64,000 nt of DNA from Chryseobacterium oleae (GTDB lineage: Bacteria; Bacteroidota; Bacteroidia; Flavobacteriales; Weeksellaceae), in the NCBI RefSeq assembly GCF_900115055.1, contig NZ_FOVD01000003.1:434001-498000 (forward strand). The letters are read 5' to 3'. A program made the position numbers and the translations under genes. Shown here in pieces: positions 8,867-17,398 of the stretch. Positions within the stretch are counted from its first letter, which is position 1, and every line of letters starts with the position of its first letter. The notes below the pieces were generated by a model. That model did not search any database, had not been told where the DNA came from, and saw only the letters and a list, made by a program, of their open reading frames with translations.

Positions 8867-8889
8867 GATAATTTTTAAAATTCAATATA

Positions 8890-9594
8890 ATGAAAACAAC
8901 AGATTTCAAAGTACTTTTCGTACTTACATCGCACGATCAACTGGGTGATACCGGTCTTAAAACAGGTTTTTGGTCAGAAGAATTTGCGGCTCCTTATTAC
9001 TCACTCACTGATGCAGGTGTAGAAGTTACCCTTGCTTCTCCTCTGGGTGGCAGACCTCCGCTAGACCCTAAAAGTGAGCTTCCTGATTTCCAGACAGATG
9101 AAACCAGACGTTTTGATGCAGATGAAGCGTTACAAGAAAGATTATCTAACACCCTTAAATTGAGTGAGGTGAAAGAAGAAGATTATGACGCTGTTTTTTA
9201 TCCGGGAGGCCATGGACCGCTTTGGGATCTGACCAATGATAAAAATTCAATTGCTCTGATTGAAGCATTTTACAGAAAAGGTAAGCCTGTAGCCGCGGTT
9301 TGTCATGCTCCGGGTGTATTAAGATTCGTGAAAAATGAAGATGGTACTCCATTGGTACAGGGAAAACAGGTAACAGGATTTGCCAACAGTGAGGAAGAAG
9401 CTGTACAACTTACTGAAATCGTTCCTTATCTTGTAGAAGATGAACTGAAAAAACTGGGCGGAATTTACAGTAAAACAGAAGACTGGCAAAGCTATGTGGT
9501 TAAGGATGGTCATTTACTTACCGGGCAGAATCCGGGATCATCTATCGCTGTAGCTCAAAAATTACTCGATTTACTGAACAGCCAAAACTCATAG
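8890..9594 (+). CDS. DJ-1/PfpI family protein (type 1 glutamine amidotransferase-like, Hsp31-like)
   Basis: A 234-residue cytosolic protein with the DJ-1/PfpI fold. It has YPGGHGPLWDL near residue 100 and the nucleophile elbow AAVCHAPGVL with Cys about 138. The loop DAGVEVTLASPLGG follows the first strands. The length and the inserted segment after the nucleophile match the larger Hsp31/HchA-like group, whose members act as chaperones or glutathione-independent glyoxalases. The gene is monocistronic, followed by a strong hairpin, and preceded by two CRP-like palindromes, which suggests stress or energy-status control. Confidence 0.92.
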   Translation: MKTTDFKVLFVLTSHDQLGDTGLKTGFWSEEFAAPYYSLTDAGVEVTLASPLGGRPPLDPKSELPDFQTDETRRFDADEALQERLSNTLKLSEVKEEDYDAVFYPGGHGPLWDLTNDKNSIALIEAFYRKGKPVAAVCHAPGVLRFVKNEDGTPLVQGKQVTGFANSEEEAVQLTEIVPYLVEDELKKLGGIYSKTEDWQSYVVKDGHLLTGQNPGSSIAVAQKLLDLLNSQNS

Positions 9595-9623
9595 GGGTTT
9601 TACAATAATGAAGTTTAGACGGT

Positions 9624-9654
9624 CCGCGGCCTGCATGTTCCATGCAGGCCGCGG
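9624..9654 (+). terminator. Transcription terminator of the DJ-1 gene
   Basis: A perfect 14-bp GC-rich stem (CCGCGGCCTGCATG and its complement) with a three-base loop lies 30 bp after the stop codon. It is followed by an AT-rich stretch. Confidence 0.8.
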
Positions 9655-9713
9655 ATTTATATCATTTCACCAATTCAAATTCCGTTAATGACCATTCTAA
9701 GCACTTTATTCTT

Positions 9714-9721
9714 TATATTTG
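9714..9721 (+). promoter_or_regulatory. -7 box TATATTTG
   Basis: A perfect TAnnTTTG ends six bases before the lipoprotein ATG at 9728. The mRNA would be leaderless or nearly so. Confidence 0.5.
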
Positions 9722-9727
9722 GATGGT

Positions 9728-10492
9728 ATGATAAAAAAAATATTTTCCACGGTGATTCTTCTGAATCTCTTCTACGCCTGCCAGTCTCAGGATTCTAAAG
9801 TTGTATTGATTGATAAGCTGGACAAAAGTTTCAAGGTTGCCCAATTTTATGAACCAAAGCTGAAAAAAACAGATGACCTTTTATCTTCTGATGTCAAAAA
9901 GATGGATAAGAAAGCTGCAAAAAAAGCTCTGGAAACTGCCATGTTTGCTAAAGATACGCTGGCTTTTTACCCATCCAACGGAAGATTACCCTCTGAATTT
10001 TATGTGGAATCTACCAACGACTGGATGTCGAGGAAAGAAAAACCCGTCAAATATTTTGGATATGCATACAGCACGGTTGCATACGATGAAGAAAAAGATA
10101 CGCTGGCTATCTTAAATAAAGTGGCATTTCCATCTTTAGGCATGACAGAGAACAACAAAGGGGAATTCGTTTATTTAGTGGCTACCAAAACCTCAAAAAA
10201 CAAAAATGATGTTGCCAATATCCTGAGTTTCCTGAAAAAAAATTGCACCCGTGTGAATATTGAAGATCAGTCATCAGAGAAAGTAAGCTGCTGGGAGGAT
10301 AAAAATTTTTATTACGTGTTGTCCGCAACAGATGAAAAGAAAGAAGAAATTCTGTCCTATGATCCGTCAGGAAATAAAAATTCAAGAATGGTAGATGTTA
10401 CAGATATTCGTTTGAAAATATATTCCAAAGACTATGTTCAGACGATGAGGAATGAGAAAGCATATCTGCCGGATTTTATTCCTGTTAAATAA
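9728..10492 (+). CDS. Predicted lipoprotein, unknown function
   Basis: 254 residues starting MIKKIFSTVILLNLFYACQS, a lipoprotein signal peptide with Cys about 18. The mature part is Lys-rich and soluble with no recognised domain. Residues after the Cys lack an obvious retention signal, so inner or outer membrane placement is open. The ATG at 9728 is chosen over an upstream TTG at 9719 because the signal peptide begins there and a -7 box overlaps the TTG. The gene is single, bounded by terminators on both sides. Confidence 0.8.
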   Translation: MIKKIFSTVILLNLFYACQSQDSKVVLIDKLDKSFKVAQFYEPKLKKTDDLLSSDVKKMDKKAAKKALETAMFAKDTLAFYPSNGRLPSEFYVESTNDWMSRKEKPVKYFGYAYSTVAYDEEKDTLAILNKVAFPSLGMTENNKGEFVYLVATKTSKNKNDVANILSFLKKNCTRVNIEDQSSEKVSCWEDKNFYYVLSATDEKKEEILSYDPSGNKNSRMVDVTDIRLKIYSKDYVQTMRNEKAYLPDFIPVK

Positions 10493-10521
10493 TGGCATTG
10501 GATGAATTAACACCATATAAA

Positions 10522-10556
10522 AATAGCCTGCTTATTATCAGCAGGCTATTTTTTTT
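10522..10556 (+). terminator. Rho-independent terminator
   Basis: A 10-bp stem AATAGCCTGC/GCAGGCTATT with a nine-base loop and a T8 run, 30 bp after the lipoprotein stop codon. Confidence 0.9.
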
Positions 10557-10621
10557 CAATATTAGATGACCTTTTTAGTGAAAATATTCATCTCAATTCA
10601 TGATCTGCAGCCATTCCTGTT

Positions 10622-12961
10622 CTATTGTGTTGCAAAGCCTTTAAGCAGCTGTTTGTCCCTCATCGTATCCTGAAGCTGGAATATATATCTGCTTTTCTTT
10701 ATGTTAGTGTCCAGTTCAGTACGCATCTTAGCTACTGATTTTTCACTGAGAATCCTGGTGAGATTGTACTTTCCTGTTGGAATCAGTGTTATGATCCGGT
10801 CCTTTCCATCATTACTCATAAGAACCACCTGTTTCTGAAGCTGTTTTACCGCGAGAACCTCATGCCCGGTAAAGGGATTCTTTGCCATTGCAGTTACTGT
10901 ATTGAGTATGGATGCTCTTGAATAATTTACAGCAAGATCGCTATCTGTTTTTGTATTTAATATGTTGATCATGGTAAATTTTACGCGAAGATTCTTTTCT
11001 TTAACATATTTTTTAAGTGCCGTATAGATTTCCTGGGTCGTAGAAGTTCCTGAATTTTCGAAGAAACCACCGTCTGTCAAACGTCCTACTCCATGAATGA
11101 AACTATAGGCATTAATTAGGGGAAATGACTGGCTAGCATTTACACATGCAGACATCGGAATCTCTTTATTTACGGACCAGTCACATTTACGGTAAATTCC
11201 GTAGGCATCTTCATAAAGGGTGAAAAGAGCATAATCATTTTTCTGACCGTCGCTTACGGTATCTATAGGTGTGTTAAGCTGTACAGGACTGAAAACTACT
11301 TTTTTCCCATTTTCAACAATAGCTGAATTAAGAAACAGCAGGGGCATATTGTATTTACTTTTTTTTCTGTTGTAATAATACATATAGTCTCTTGAAAAAA
11401 ATTGTTCTACGGAATCTTTTGCAGACCATGCTCCAGCTTTTTTATGAGCATCCACAAAAGCATTTTGCTCTTCCATCTGAAAATAATAATTTCTGTCGCG
11501 CACCGGCATTCCAAAAGCTCCCGCAATGGTTTCAATAAAGTCTCCAATGAGCAATCCGTATAAAGCACCGCTTAAGTAGTTTCTTGTATAAATATTCTTT
11601 ACAACCTCCCGTTTAGCCGTAGGTGAAAGTGTATAATGTGCTTTGGAGGCCAAAAACATCATGGCTCCGGAACTTGATCCTGACACAGTGGATACAGAGT
11701 AGAGATTTTTATAGAAATCCTTACCATTATTATTGTCCAGTTCAAACATATTGGACATAAACCAATAGGCTGCCCTGGAACCACCTCCCTGACCTGAAAC
11801 CAGAAATACTTCCAGATCACCTGTCCTCGGATCATGATTACGTTTTTCATACCATTCTGCAAAGTGGCTGTAAAGGGTTTCACGGACAAAGTATTCGCTC
11901 TGATCTTTTACGGGAGTCTGAGTGATGATATGAGGATTGGTGCTGCTGAAAAGTAAAACAATCCATCCTACTGCAAAAGAAACAACAACTCCCCTGTACA
12001 CCCGGAATCTGAAGCGGTTATCAGCAAAACCTTTGATCATTAGATTAGAAAGCAGAATCTGGGAGGTTATAAACAGCTCAATAATAAGGATATAAAAACT
12101 CATAACCATCGTCCCGATTGTGATGGGCGAAACATTACTGAGCGTGCCGTTTATCTGTTTTATAAAGTAAAAGATCATCACTCCTCCGGAAATTAACAGC
12201 AATAAACCATGCATGTATAAGGTTTTATCATGAATCATTTCCATTTTACGCGGATCACCATCCGGAAAATCCTCTGAATTTTCTTTGACAAGAAAAAAAG
12301 TATACGAAAGCAAAACTCCCGTTATATTGGCAAATACAATAAGCGAAGTATAATACCCACTGACACCACACTGCAGAATCACATATTCAACGGCCAGTAT
12401 AATCAAAAGACAGATAATTTCCCAAAACCTTTTAAGCTGAAGAAAAGTGGTGTCAAAAGATTTTATTAAAACCTTACTGTAATAATCCAGAAGCTTAATA
12501 ATAAGAATAAGTGCCAAAATGGTTATCACCATAACTTTCTTCCCATAATAAATATTTGTAAGAGAAATGATAAAAATAATCCAGGGAAGTACAGCAACGT
12601 AGCGAACAGGAACCTGAAGTATCTTTCTCACTCTATCAGACTTGGGCTTTGCATTGTACAAGTCCAGAAGTCTGTCCAGTATCACCAAAACTTTATCAGA
12701 CGGCAGCCTGTTCACCTGTCTGAATATATGGATAGAAATGGTAGGTATACACCAGATACTCAATCCCAGGAAAAGGAAGGAAGCAATAACATAAAAATTT
12801 TTACTGCTCAACATTTCTCTGGATGTAAGATCCAAAACAATTTCCTGTCCTGCTCCAAATTTATAAAGCAGAATAGGAAAAAGCACCGCGAGGAATATAA
12901 AAAGTCCGTTGTCTTTGACGGTATTCACAAGACCTTCGAGATAATCAAAAATTTTTTCCAT
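10622..12961 (-). CDS. Membrane protein with C-terminal patatin-like phospholipase domain
   Basis: 779 residues. The N-terminal half (to about 350) carries seven or eight membrane helices. The C-terminal half has the patatin hallmarks in order: oxyanion loop GQGGGSRAAYW (about 387-397), nucleophile elbow GSSSG (about 427-431) and catalytic-dyad LTDGGFFENSG (about 624). This predicts a membrane-embedded lipid acyl hydrolase with a Ser-Asp dyad. The fusion of a polytopic domain to patatin is less common than soluble or Omp85-linked patatins. The gene is monocistronic. The substrate is unknown. Confidence 0.85.
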   Translation of the reverse strand: MEKIFDYLEGLVNTVKDNGLFIFLAVLFPILLYKFGAGQEIVLDLTSREMLSSKNFYVIASFLFLGLSIWCIPTISIHIFRQVNRLPSDKVLVILDRLLDLYNAKPKSDRVRKILQVPVRYVAVLPWIIFIISLTNIYYGKKVMVITILALILIIKLLDYYSKVLIKSFDTTFLQLKRFWEIICLLIILAVEYVILQCGVSGYYTSLIVFANITGVLLSYTFFLVKENSEDFPDGDPRKMEMIHDKTLYMHGLLLLISGGVMIFYFIKQINGTLSNVSPITIGTMVMSFYILIIELFITSQILLSNLMIKGFADNRFRFRVYRGVVVSFAVGWIVLLFSSTNPHIITQTPVKDQSEYFVRETLYSHFAEWYEKRNHDPRTGDLEVFLVSGQGGGSRAAYWFMSNMFELDNNNGKDFYKNLYSVSTVSGSSSGAMMFLASKAHYTLSPTAKREVVKNIYTRNYLSGALYGLLIGDFIETIAGAFGMPVRDRNYYFQMEEQNAFVDAHKKAGAWSAKDSVEQFFSRDYMYYYNRKKSKYNMPLLFLNSAIVENGKKVVFSPVQLNTPIDTVSDGQKNDYALFTLYEDAYGIYRKCDWSVNKEIPMSACVNASQSFPLINAYSFIHGVGRLTDGGFFENSGTSTTQEIYTALKKYVKEKNLRVKFTMINILNTKTDSDLAVNYSRASILNTVTAMAKNPFTGHEVLAVKQLQKQVVLMSNDGKDRIITLIPTGKYNLTRILSEKSVAKMRTELDTNIKKSRYIFQLQDTMRDKQLLKGFATQ

Positions 12962-13293
12962 GGTCTATTAGTTTTATTAAAATTAAGTCTGAAAATTCAG
13001 ATTTTATAATTAAACAAATTTCTGAATGAGAATTTCAACCGAGTTCTTATTATAAAGAATCTTAGTATCATAAAGTTAAAGAAAACAATACCACATAAAA
13101 ATCACCCTTTTGTGTTATTTTATTTTTAAGACTCTGATCAAAAAAGAAAATTGACCATTTTTACAGGTCATGAAAAAATGGTTTTTATTGCTTCAGATAT
13201 CACTAAACTACTGGAATGGCAGCCTTGAAATAAAAAATCACTGACTGAATCAATGATTTATGAGTGTAAGAAAATTGAGAAATTATTTCGTAA
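12962..13293. other. Intergenic region upstream of the patatin gene
   Basis: About 330 bp without a credible gene. It includes a weak hairpin CCATTTTT/AAAAATGG followed by T-rich sequence near 13157-13193, which may be a terminator. Otherwise nothing is recognised. Confidence 0.5.
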
Positions 13294-14214
13294 TTAATTA
13301 AAAGAACTCCTGAATTCCACAGGCGAAAGATTCGTTTTGCTTTTAAACAGCTTGGTAAAAGACTGCGGATGTTCAAAACCCAGCTCATAAGCTATTTCAC
13401 TGACAGACAGATCTGTTACCGAAAGTTTTTCTTTAGCCTTTTGAATTAATTTATCGTGAATTATCTGCTGCGTGCTTTGTCCTGTAAGTGTTTTAAGGAG
13501 CCTACTCAGATAATTGGAAGATATATTCAGCTCGTTTGCGACAAACTGTACGGTAGGTAATCCCTTTGGAGCCAAATCATTGTTATCAAAATAATCACTC
13601 AGAATATCTTCCAAACGGTCAAGGGTTTTATGGTGGGTGATTTTTCTTGTGATAAACTGCCGTTCGTAAAATCTTTCCGAATAGTTGAGCAGGGTTTCAA
13701 TGTGTGAAATAATAATATTTTGACTGAATTTATCAATATTAGCGTGGTATTCCTGCTGAATATTTTCTATAATTCCATTGATGATTTTTTCTTCTTTACT
13801 GGAAAGAAATAAGGTTTCATTCACCGAATACCCAAAGAAATCATAGTGTTTTATCGTTTTGGCAATTGATGTATTCCATAAAAAATCAGGATGGATCAAT
13901 AACATCCAACCCGATTTTTCGGTCTGAGAATCTGCATCAGCCTCAATTCTAAAGACCTGATTGGGAGCAATGAAAAACATCGTTCCTTCATCAAAATCAT
14001 ATGCCTGCTGGCCGTATTTCAACTGGCCATTGATTCCAATTTTAAGAGAGATCATATAGAAATCCAGCATCCAGTTGACCTCTCCAATATCAGAAGGTCT
14101 CTTCACAGCATTATAGTCAACAACGCTGATCATCGGATGTTCAGGCGGTTCCAGTCCTCTGGAACGATGAAACTCTGTGATGGTTTTTATTCTTTTTGTC
14201 GTGCGCTGTTTCAT
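13294..14214 (-). CDS. AraC family transcriptional regulator
   Basis: 306 residues. The N-terminal cupin-like sensing domain (about 40-150, FDEGTMFFIAPNQVFRIEAD) is followed by a linker and a double HTH (about 205-306). The first recognition helix is in ANELNISSNYLSRLLK, and the second motif ends in ELGFEHPQSFTKLFKSKTNLSP, the AraC signature. The arrangement is typical of flavobacterial one-component regulators of stress or redox genes. It follows the NmrA-like gene on the same strand and may regulate it. Confidence 0.93.
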   Translation of the reverse strand: MKQRTTKRIKTITEFHRSRGLEPPEHPMISVVDYNAVKRPSDIGEVNWMLDFYMISLKIGINGQLKYGQQAYDFDEGTMFFIAPNQVFRIEADADSQTEKSGWMLLIHPDFLWNTSIAKTIKHYDFFGYSVNETLFLSSKEEKIINGIIENIQQEYHANIDKFSQNIIISHIETLLNYSERFYERQFITRKITHHKTLDRLEDILSDYFDNNDLAPKGLPTVQFVANELNISSNYLSRLLKTLTGQSTQQIIHDKLIQKAKEKLSVTDLSVSEIAYELGFEHPQSFTKLFKSKTNLSPVEFRSSFN

Positions 14215-14248
14215 ATGGATAAAGTTACAATTAGATTTGAGATTTTTA

Positions 14249-14284
14249 GATTTCAGACGCTAGATTTCAGATATGAGACTTTTA
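14249..14284. repeat. Dispersed intergenic repeat, AGATTTCAGA...ATATGAGA type, copy 1
   Basis: It contains tandem AGATTTCAGA units followed by ATATGAGACTTTT. A related stretch occurs at 18540-18575, in the same kind of non-coding position. Confidence 0.4.
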
Positions 14285-14343
14285 GGTTAAAGTTGAGGCT
14301 GATGTTAGAAATGTCAATGGTGAATTTTACTTTGCAGGTGAAT

Positions 14344-14368
14344 GGCGGCTTCGAGAACCTCAGCCGCC
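14344..14368. repeat. Hairpin GGCGGCT/AGCCGCC with TCGAGAA loop
   Basis: A perfect 7-bp stem around an 11-base loop. The loop is similar to the hairpin at 5521-5541. It lies between the NmrA-like gene and the AraC gene and could act as a terminator or a dispersed palindrome. Confidence 0.45.
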
Positions 14369-14396
14369 AGAGATATTTGTCCTACATTTAACCTTC

Positions 14397-14447
14397 ACTC
14401 TAAAACTCTCCAACTCTAAAACTCTCCAACTCTCAAACTCTCAAACC
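14397..14447. repeat. Short tandem repeat (AACTCTCC AACTCTAA units)
   Basis: About three imperfect copies of a 16-bp CT-rich unit immediately follow the stop codon of the NmrA-like gene and overlap it slightly. Expansion or contraction would not alter the protein beyond its last residues. Confidence 0.65.
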
Positions 14448-15343
14448 CAATAGGCCTCTGCAAACTCTTTTGCAAAATCTGCCAGTTTAACTTTTCCCAA
14501 AACAGGTTTATTCTTGTTATAATCTTCATACAATATACCGGTTCCCTGGCTTGCCTGAGTTTCCACAAAACCTCTTGCTACCTGTTCATTAAAACCAATA
14601 TTCAGCCAGTTTTGAAATAATTCTTCATCCGGAATCACCTTCCACTCCAAATCGGGTTGGCCAATTGCCTTACCCAAAGCTTTTGCAATTTCATTCGGTG
14701 AAACTTCGTCGCTCGCTACATAACGGACAATCCTTCCATTAAACGGTTTTTCCATTTCTTCAGCAATCACATCTGCAATATCCAACGGTGAAACCCAAGG
14801 TTCTTTTTGATCGCCTCCCCAATTAGAAATGATAGAGCCCTTATTTTTGATGGTAGTGATAAACGAAAACATATTGAAATAAATACCAACCGGACGGATA
14901 AATTTAATAGCAACATCCTCCGGCAGCTGTTTCAGAATATTTTCCACATGATGATGAAAAACAATAATTCCGGTACTGTGATCCGTATGCGCGCCGATAC
15001 TGCTGAGATGGACAATCTTTTTCACACCCGACTGTTCCACTGCTGTCTTGTACGCTTCCCCAATTTTACTGATAGATCCGATAAAATCAATACTTTTATC
15101 AAACATATCTCCCGCTGCTTCCATGGTTTCCATTAAGTAAACAATGTCCGCTCCTTTAAATGTTTCGGTCAGGAAGTCCGTATCAAACATACTTCCTATA
15201 GTTGCTTTTGCTCCAATATTTTCAATAGCTGCGATCCTTTCCGCATTGCTGCTGATCACCGTTACAGTATGTCCTTTTTTTACGAGTTCTTCTGTAAGTG
15301 GTTTTCCGATGTTCCCGATGGAACCTGTTAAAACAATATTCAT
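14441..15343 (-). CDS. NmrA-like NAD(P)-binding reductase (atypical SDR)
   Basis: 300 residues with an N-terminal Rossmann motif MNIVLTGSIGNIGKPLTEEL (GxxGxxG) and a second strand ending VISSN. The pattern continues with VYLMETMEAAGD and HLSSIGAHT, as in NmrA/HSCARG-like and azoreductase-like atypical SDRs that bind NAD(P)H but lack the YxxxK catalytic pair. Such proteins act as redox sensors or quinone/azo reductases. The stop codon touches a CT-rich tandem repeat. Confidence 0.9.
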   Translation of the reverse strand: MNIVLTGSIGNIGKPLTEELVKKGHTVTVISSNAERIAAIENIGAKATIGSMFDTDFLTETFKGADIVYLMETMEAAGDMFDKSIDFIGSISKIGEAYKTAVEQSGVKKIVHLSSIGAHTDHSTGIIVFHHHVENILKQLPEDVAIKFIRPVGIYFNMFSFITTIKNKGSIISNWGGDQKEPWVSPLDIADVIAEEMEKPFNGRIVRYVASDEVSPNEIAKALGKAIGQPDLEWKVIPDEELFQNWLNIGFNEQVARGFVETQASQGTGILYEDYNKNKPVLGKVKLADFAKEFAEAYWV

Positions 15344-15538
15344 TTTTTATCTTTTTTGTTGGTGTAAAATTCTGAATATCCCTAAAAACAGGCTTATCCT
15401 AATCTGACTTCTTCTTAACCAAAAAAGAATCTGATGTTATATTCTTTGCCTTTATCATAACCTCAGCTTCATCCACCGCCAAAAATGATCATTTTCATAT
15501 CTTTTGCCTTATTGTTTGTTTTGATTAGCAATCTATTA

Positions 15539-15546
15539 TACATTTG
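15539..15546 (+). promoter_or_regulatory. -7 box TACATTTG
   Basis: A perfect TAnnTTTG, 19 bp before the ATG at 15566. It supports that start rather than the in-frame ATG at 15485. Confidence 0.5.
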
Positions 15547-15565
15547 CCATATACTAAAATCAACC

Positions 15566-16282
15566 ATGAAACAGTTATCAGATTACAAAAGCTGGCTGAA
15601 AAATATTATTGAAAATAATCAGGAAGACGAATATCTGGAATTTGTTTGGGAGATTATGGAAAGTCCTTTTATGGAATATCACTATGAACTGATGAGAGAC
15701 CCTGAAATGGATGATGATTTCAGACGAAACCTAAGGTTTAGATTTGATGAACACGGTGAAGAAGGGGCAGCGTTTTTACTTGCTAAACTGGAAAAGAATG
15801 AAGACCCGGAATTTCATGCTGCCATCCTTTTTATTTTGGGCAAAACGAAAGGGAAACAAAAAGAAAAAACACTGGAATATGCCAGAAAATTCGTCAAAAA
15901 ACAGGATCCTTTACTAAGGGAAAATGCATTTATTGTGTTAGGATGGATAGGTCAAATGAAAGATCTCAGCATTTTAAAAAAAGGATTGTCTGAAGATGAA
16001 CATCCAAAATGCAGAGCATGGAGCGCATCTTCTTATATGCAGATGTGGTTCAGAAATGAAAATAGTCATTTAAGAGTAAAAGCATTTGAGGCGTACAAAA
16101 CTGCATTACCGAATGAAAAAGATTACTTTGTGCTGTCAGTTATTTTATCCTCAATCAGAGTAATGGGAAAAACTAAGCTGGGCATTTCCCAGACTGCATT
16201 AGATGCAATGGACAGAGAAAAAATAGACACCATTATACCCAAAGCTTTAAAATTCCTCGAAAAGGCACTGAACAATAATTAA
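15566..16282 (+). CDS. HEAT-repeat domain protein
   Basis: 238 residues, alpha-helical. The segment about 70-180 reads as HEAT-like repeat pairs: AAFLLAKLEKNEDPEFHAAI, then TLEYARKFVKKQDPLLRENA with VLGWIGQMKD, then KCRAWSASSYMQMW. Such solenoids serve as protein-interaction scaffolds. An in-frame ATG at 15485 would add a 27-residue hydrophobic segment; the promoter box at 15539 argues against it. It probably forms a unit with the next gene, 86 bp away. Confidence 0.8.
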   Translation: MKQLSDYKSWLKNIIENNQEDEYLEFVWEIMESPFMEYHYELMRDPEMDDDFRRNLRFRFDEHGEEGAAFLLAKLEKNEDPEFHAAILFILGKTKGKQKEKTLEYARKFVKKQDPLLRENAFIVLGWIGQMKDLSILKKGLSEDEHPKCRAWSASSYMQMWFRNENSHLRVKAFEAYKTALPNEKDYFVLSVILSSIRVMGKTKLGISQTALDAMDREKIDTIIPKALKFLEKALNNN

Positions 16283-16368
16283 GAAAAAAAATCCACAGAA
16301 ATAATCTGGAAGAAATTCTTCACTGGCATATAGAACCATCATCCGATCAAACAAAAAATAATGCACCT

Positions 16369-17154
16369 ATGGGAAACAGATGTTATCTCTATCTAAAAAA
16401 TCCGAAAAAGGAACTACCACTTTTTGAGGCAAATAACTCCCTGCCCTTCTTTTGGATTGCTATTCTGGATAAAAAAATACTGATCGATAAAATCCAACAA
16501 TGGAAGGCTTATGAACAATATGCAGAAAAACATACGGAAGAAGAAACCGAACTCTATCTGAAACAGTATTCCAACAATCTGTCTTTAGACCAGGAAACAT
16601 TCACAAGAAATGCAAAAAGAACCCAGGAATTTCTGACAGAAAATTTTTCTGAAACCCTACCTCTCTTCAATGATTTTGTAAAGTTCATTCATTCTAAATT
16701 TGAAACGGATGACCGTTTAGAAATCGATATTACTCAGTTTTCTGCTTTTTATGACTCGCTTGAAGAATTTTTTCTGGACTTAACCAGCGAGATGGACGCT
16801 ATTGAAAATAACCAGGCAGCAAACATAAAATTTCTTCTGCCCAATGATCTGATTGCCGCCGGTACAGGTTTTCAATCTATTTCGGGTAATGAATTTTCCA
16901 CATTACCCACTTATACCAATGCAATACAAAACCGGGGTATTCCTCAACAGCCTTTCAGCAGAAAGTCGCTCATAGTGGCTATAACGATCTTAATGATATG
17001 CCCGCTGTTCTCCTATTGGGCCTACCGTATCTATACAAAAGACGGGTTTAATACTTGGGTAATCATTATCGGTTTCTTGAATATGTTATTTTATCTGTAC
17101 AGCATCTCCACGATTATTCTGGAAATTAAGGCGTACCGAAAGAATCCGCAATAG
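16369..17154 (+). CDS. Hypothetical protein with two C-terminal membrane helices
   Basis: 261 residues. About 200 soluble residues, rich in Glu, Phe and Asn, are followed by two membrane helices (VAITILMICPLFSYWAYRIY, about 203-222, and a second at about 232-255). That predicts a cytosolic domain tethered to the inner membrane. The start MGNRCYLYLKNP resembles small regulatory proteins that begin with a beta-strand, but no family is recognised. It follows the HEAT-repeat gene by 86 bp. Confidence 0.75.
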   Translation: MGNRCYLYLKNPKKELPLFEANNSLPFFWIAILDKKILIDKIQQWKAYEQYAEKHTEEETELYLKQYSNNLSLDQETFTRNAKRTQEFLTENFSETLPLFNDFVKFIHSKFETDDRLEIDITQFSAFYDSLEEFFLDLTSEMDAIENNQAANIKFLLPNDLIAAGTGFQSISGNEFSTLPTYTNAIQNRGIPQQPFSRKSLIVAITILMICPLFSYWAYRIYTKDGFNTWVIIIGFLNMLFYLYSISTIILEIKAYRKNPQ

Positions 17155-17398
17155 TCATTGATTAAAATAATATCTCGGGATATATATTCATTTCATATCA
17201 CGGTCATTAGTATTTTCTATTTTTCATGAGGCTAATATTTCCCTAACTTGTATGCTTCAAACCAACGCAAGAAATACAGAGTACCTGCAGATAATTTTCA
17301 GTTGAATTTAAATGATTCTTAGTGTTTACAGAATCTAATTTCTGAGGATTATCGTAAATATTTAAAAGCAAACAACAGCAAAACAGCTTCATCATTTT

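Larger units (their letters stand above)
8193..8889. other. Divergent intergenic region with two CRP-like palindromes and a small ORF
   Basis: About 700 bp between the minus-strand kinase operon and the plus-strand DJ-1 gene. It contains the -7 box at 8306, two GTGA-N6-TCAC palindromes (8625 and 8663) and a possible 44-codon ORF at 8732, each listed separately. Nothing else is recognised. Confidence 0.6.

Noticed and set aside
9719..9727. TTG start for the 9.7-kb lipoprotein
   Set aside because: The TTG lies inside the -7 box, and the lipoprotein signal starts at the ATG 9728.
14397..14447. CT-rich tandem repeat considered as a CRISPR array
   Set aside because: Units are contiguous, about 16 bp, without spacers, and no cas genes are present.
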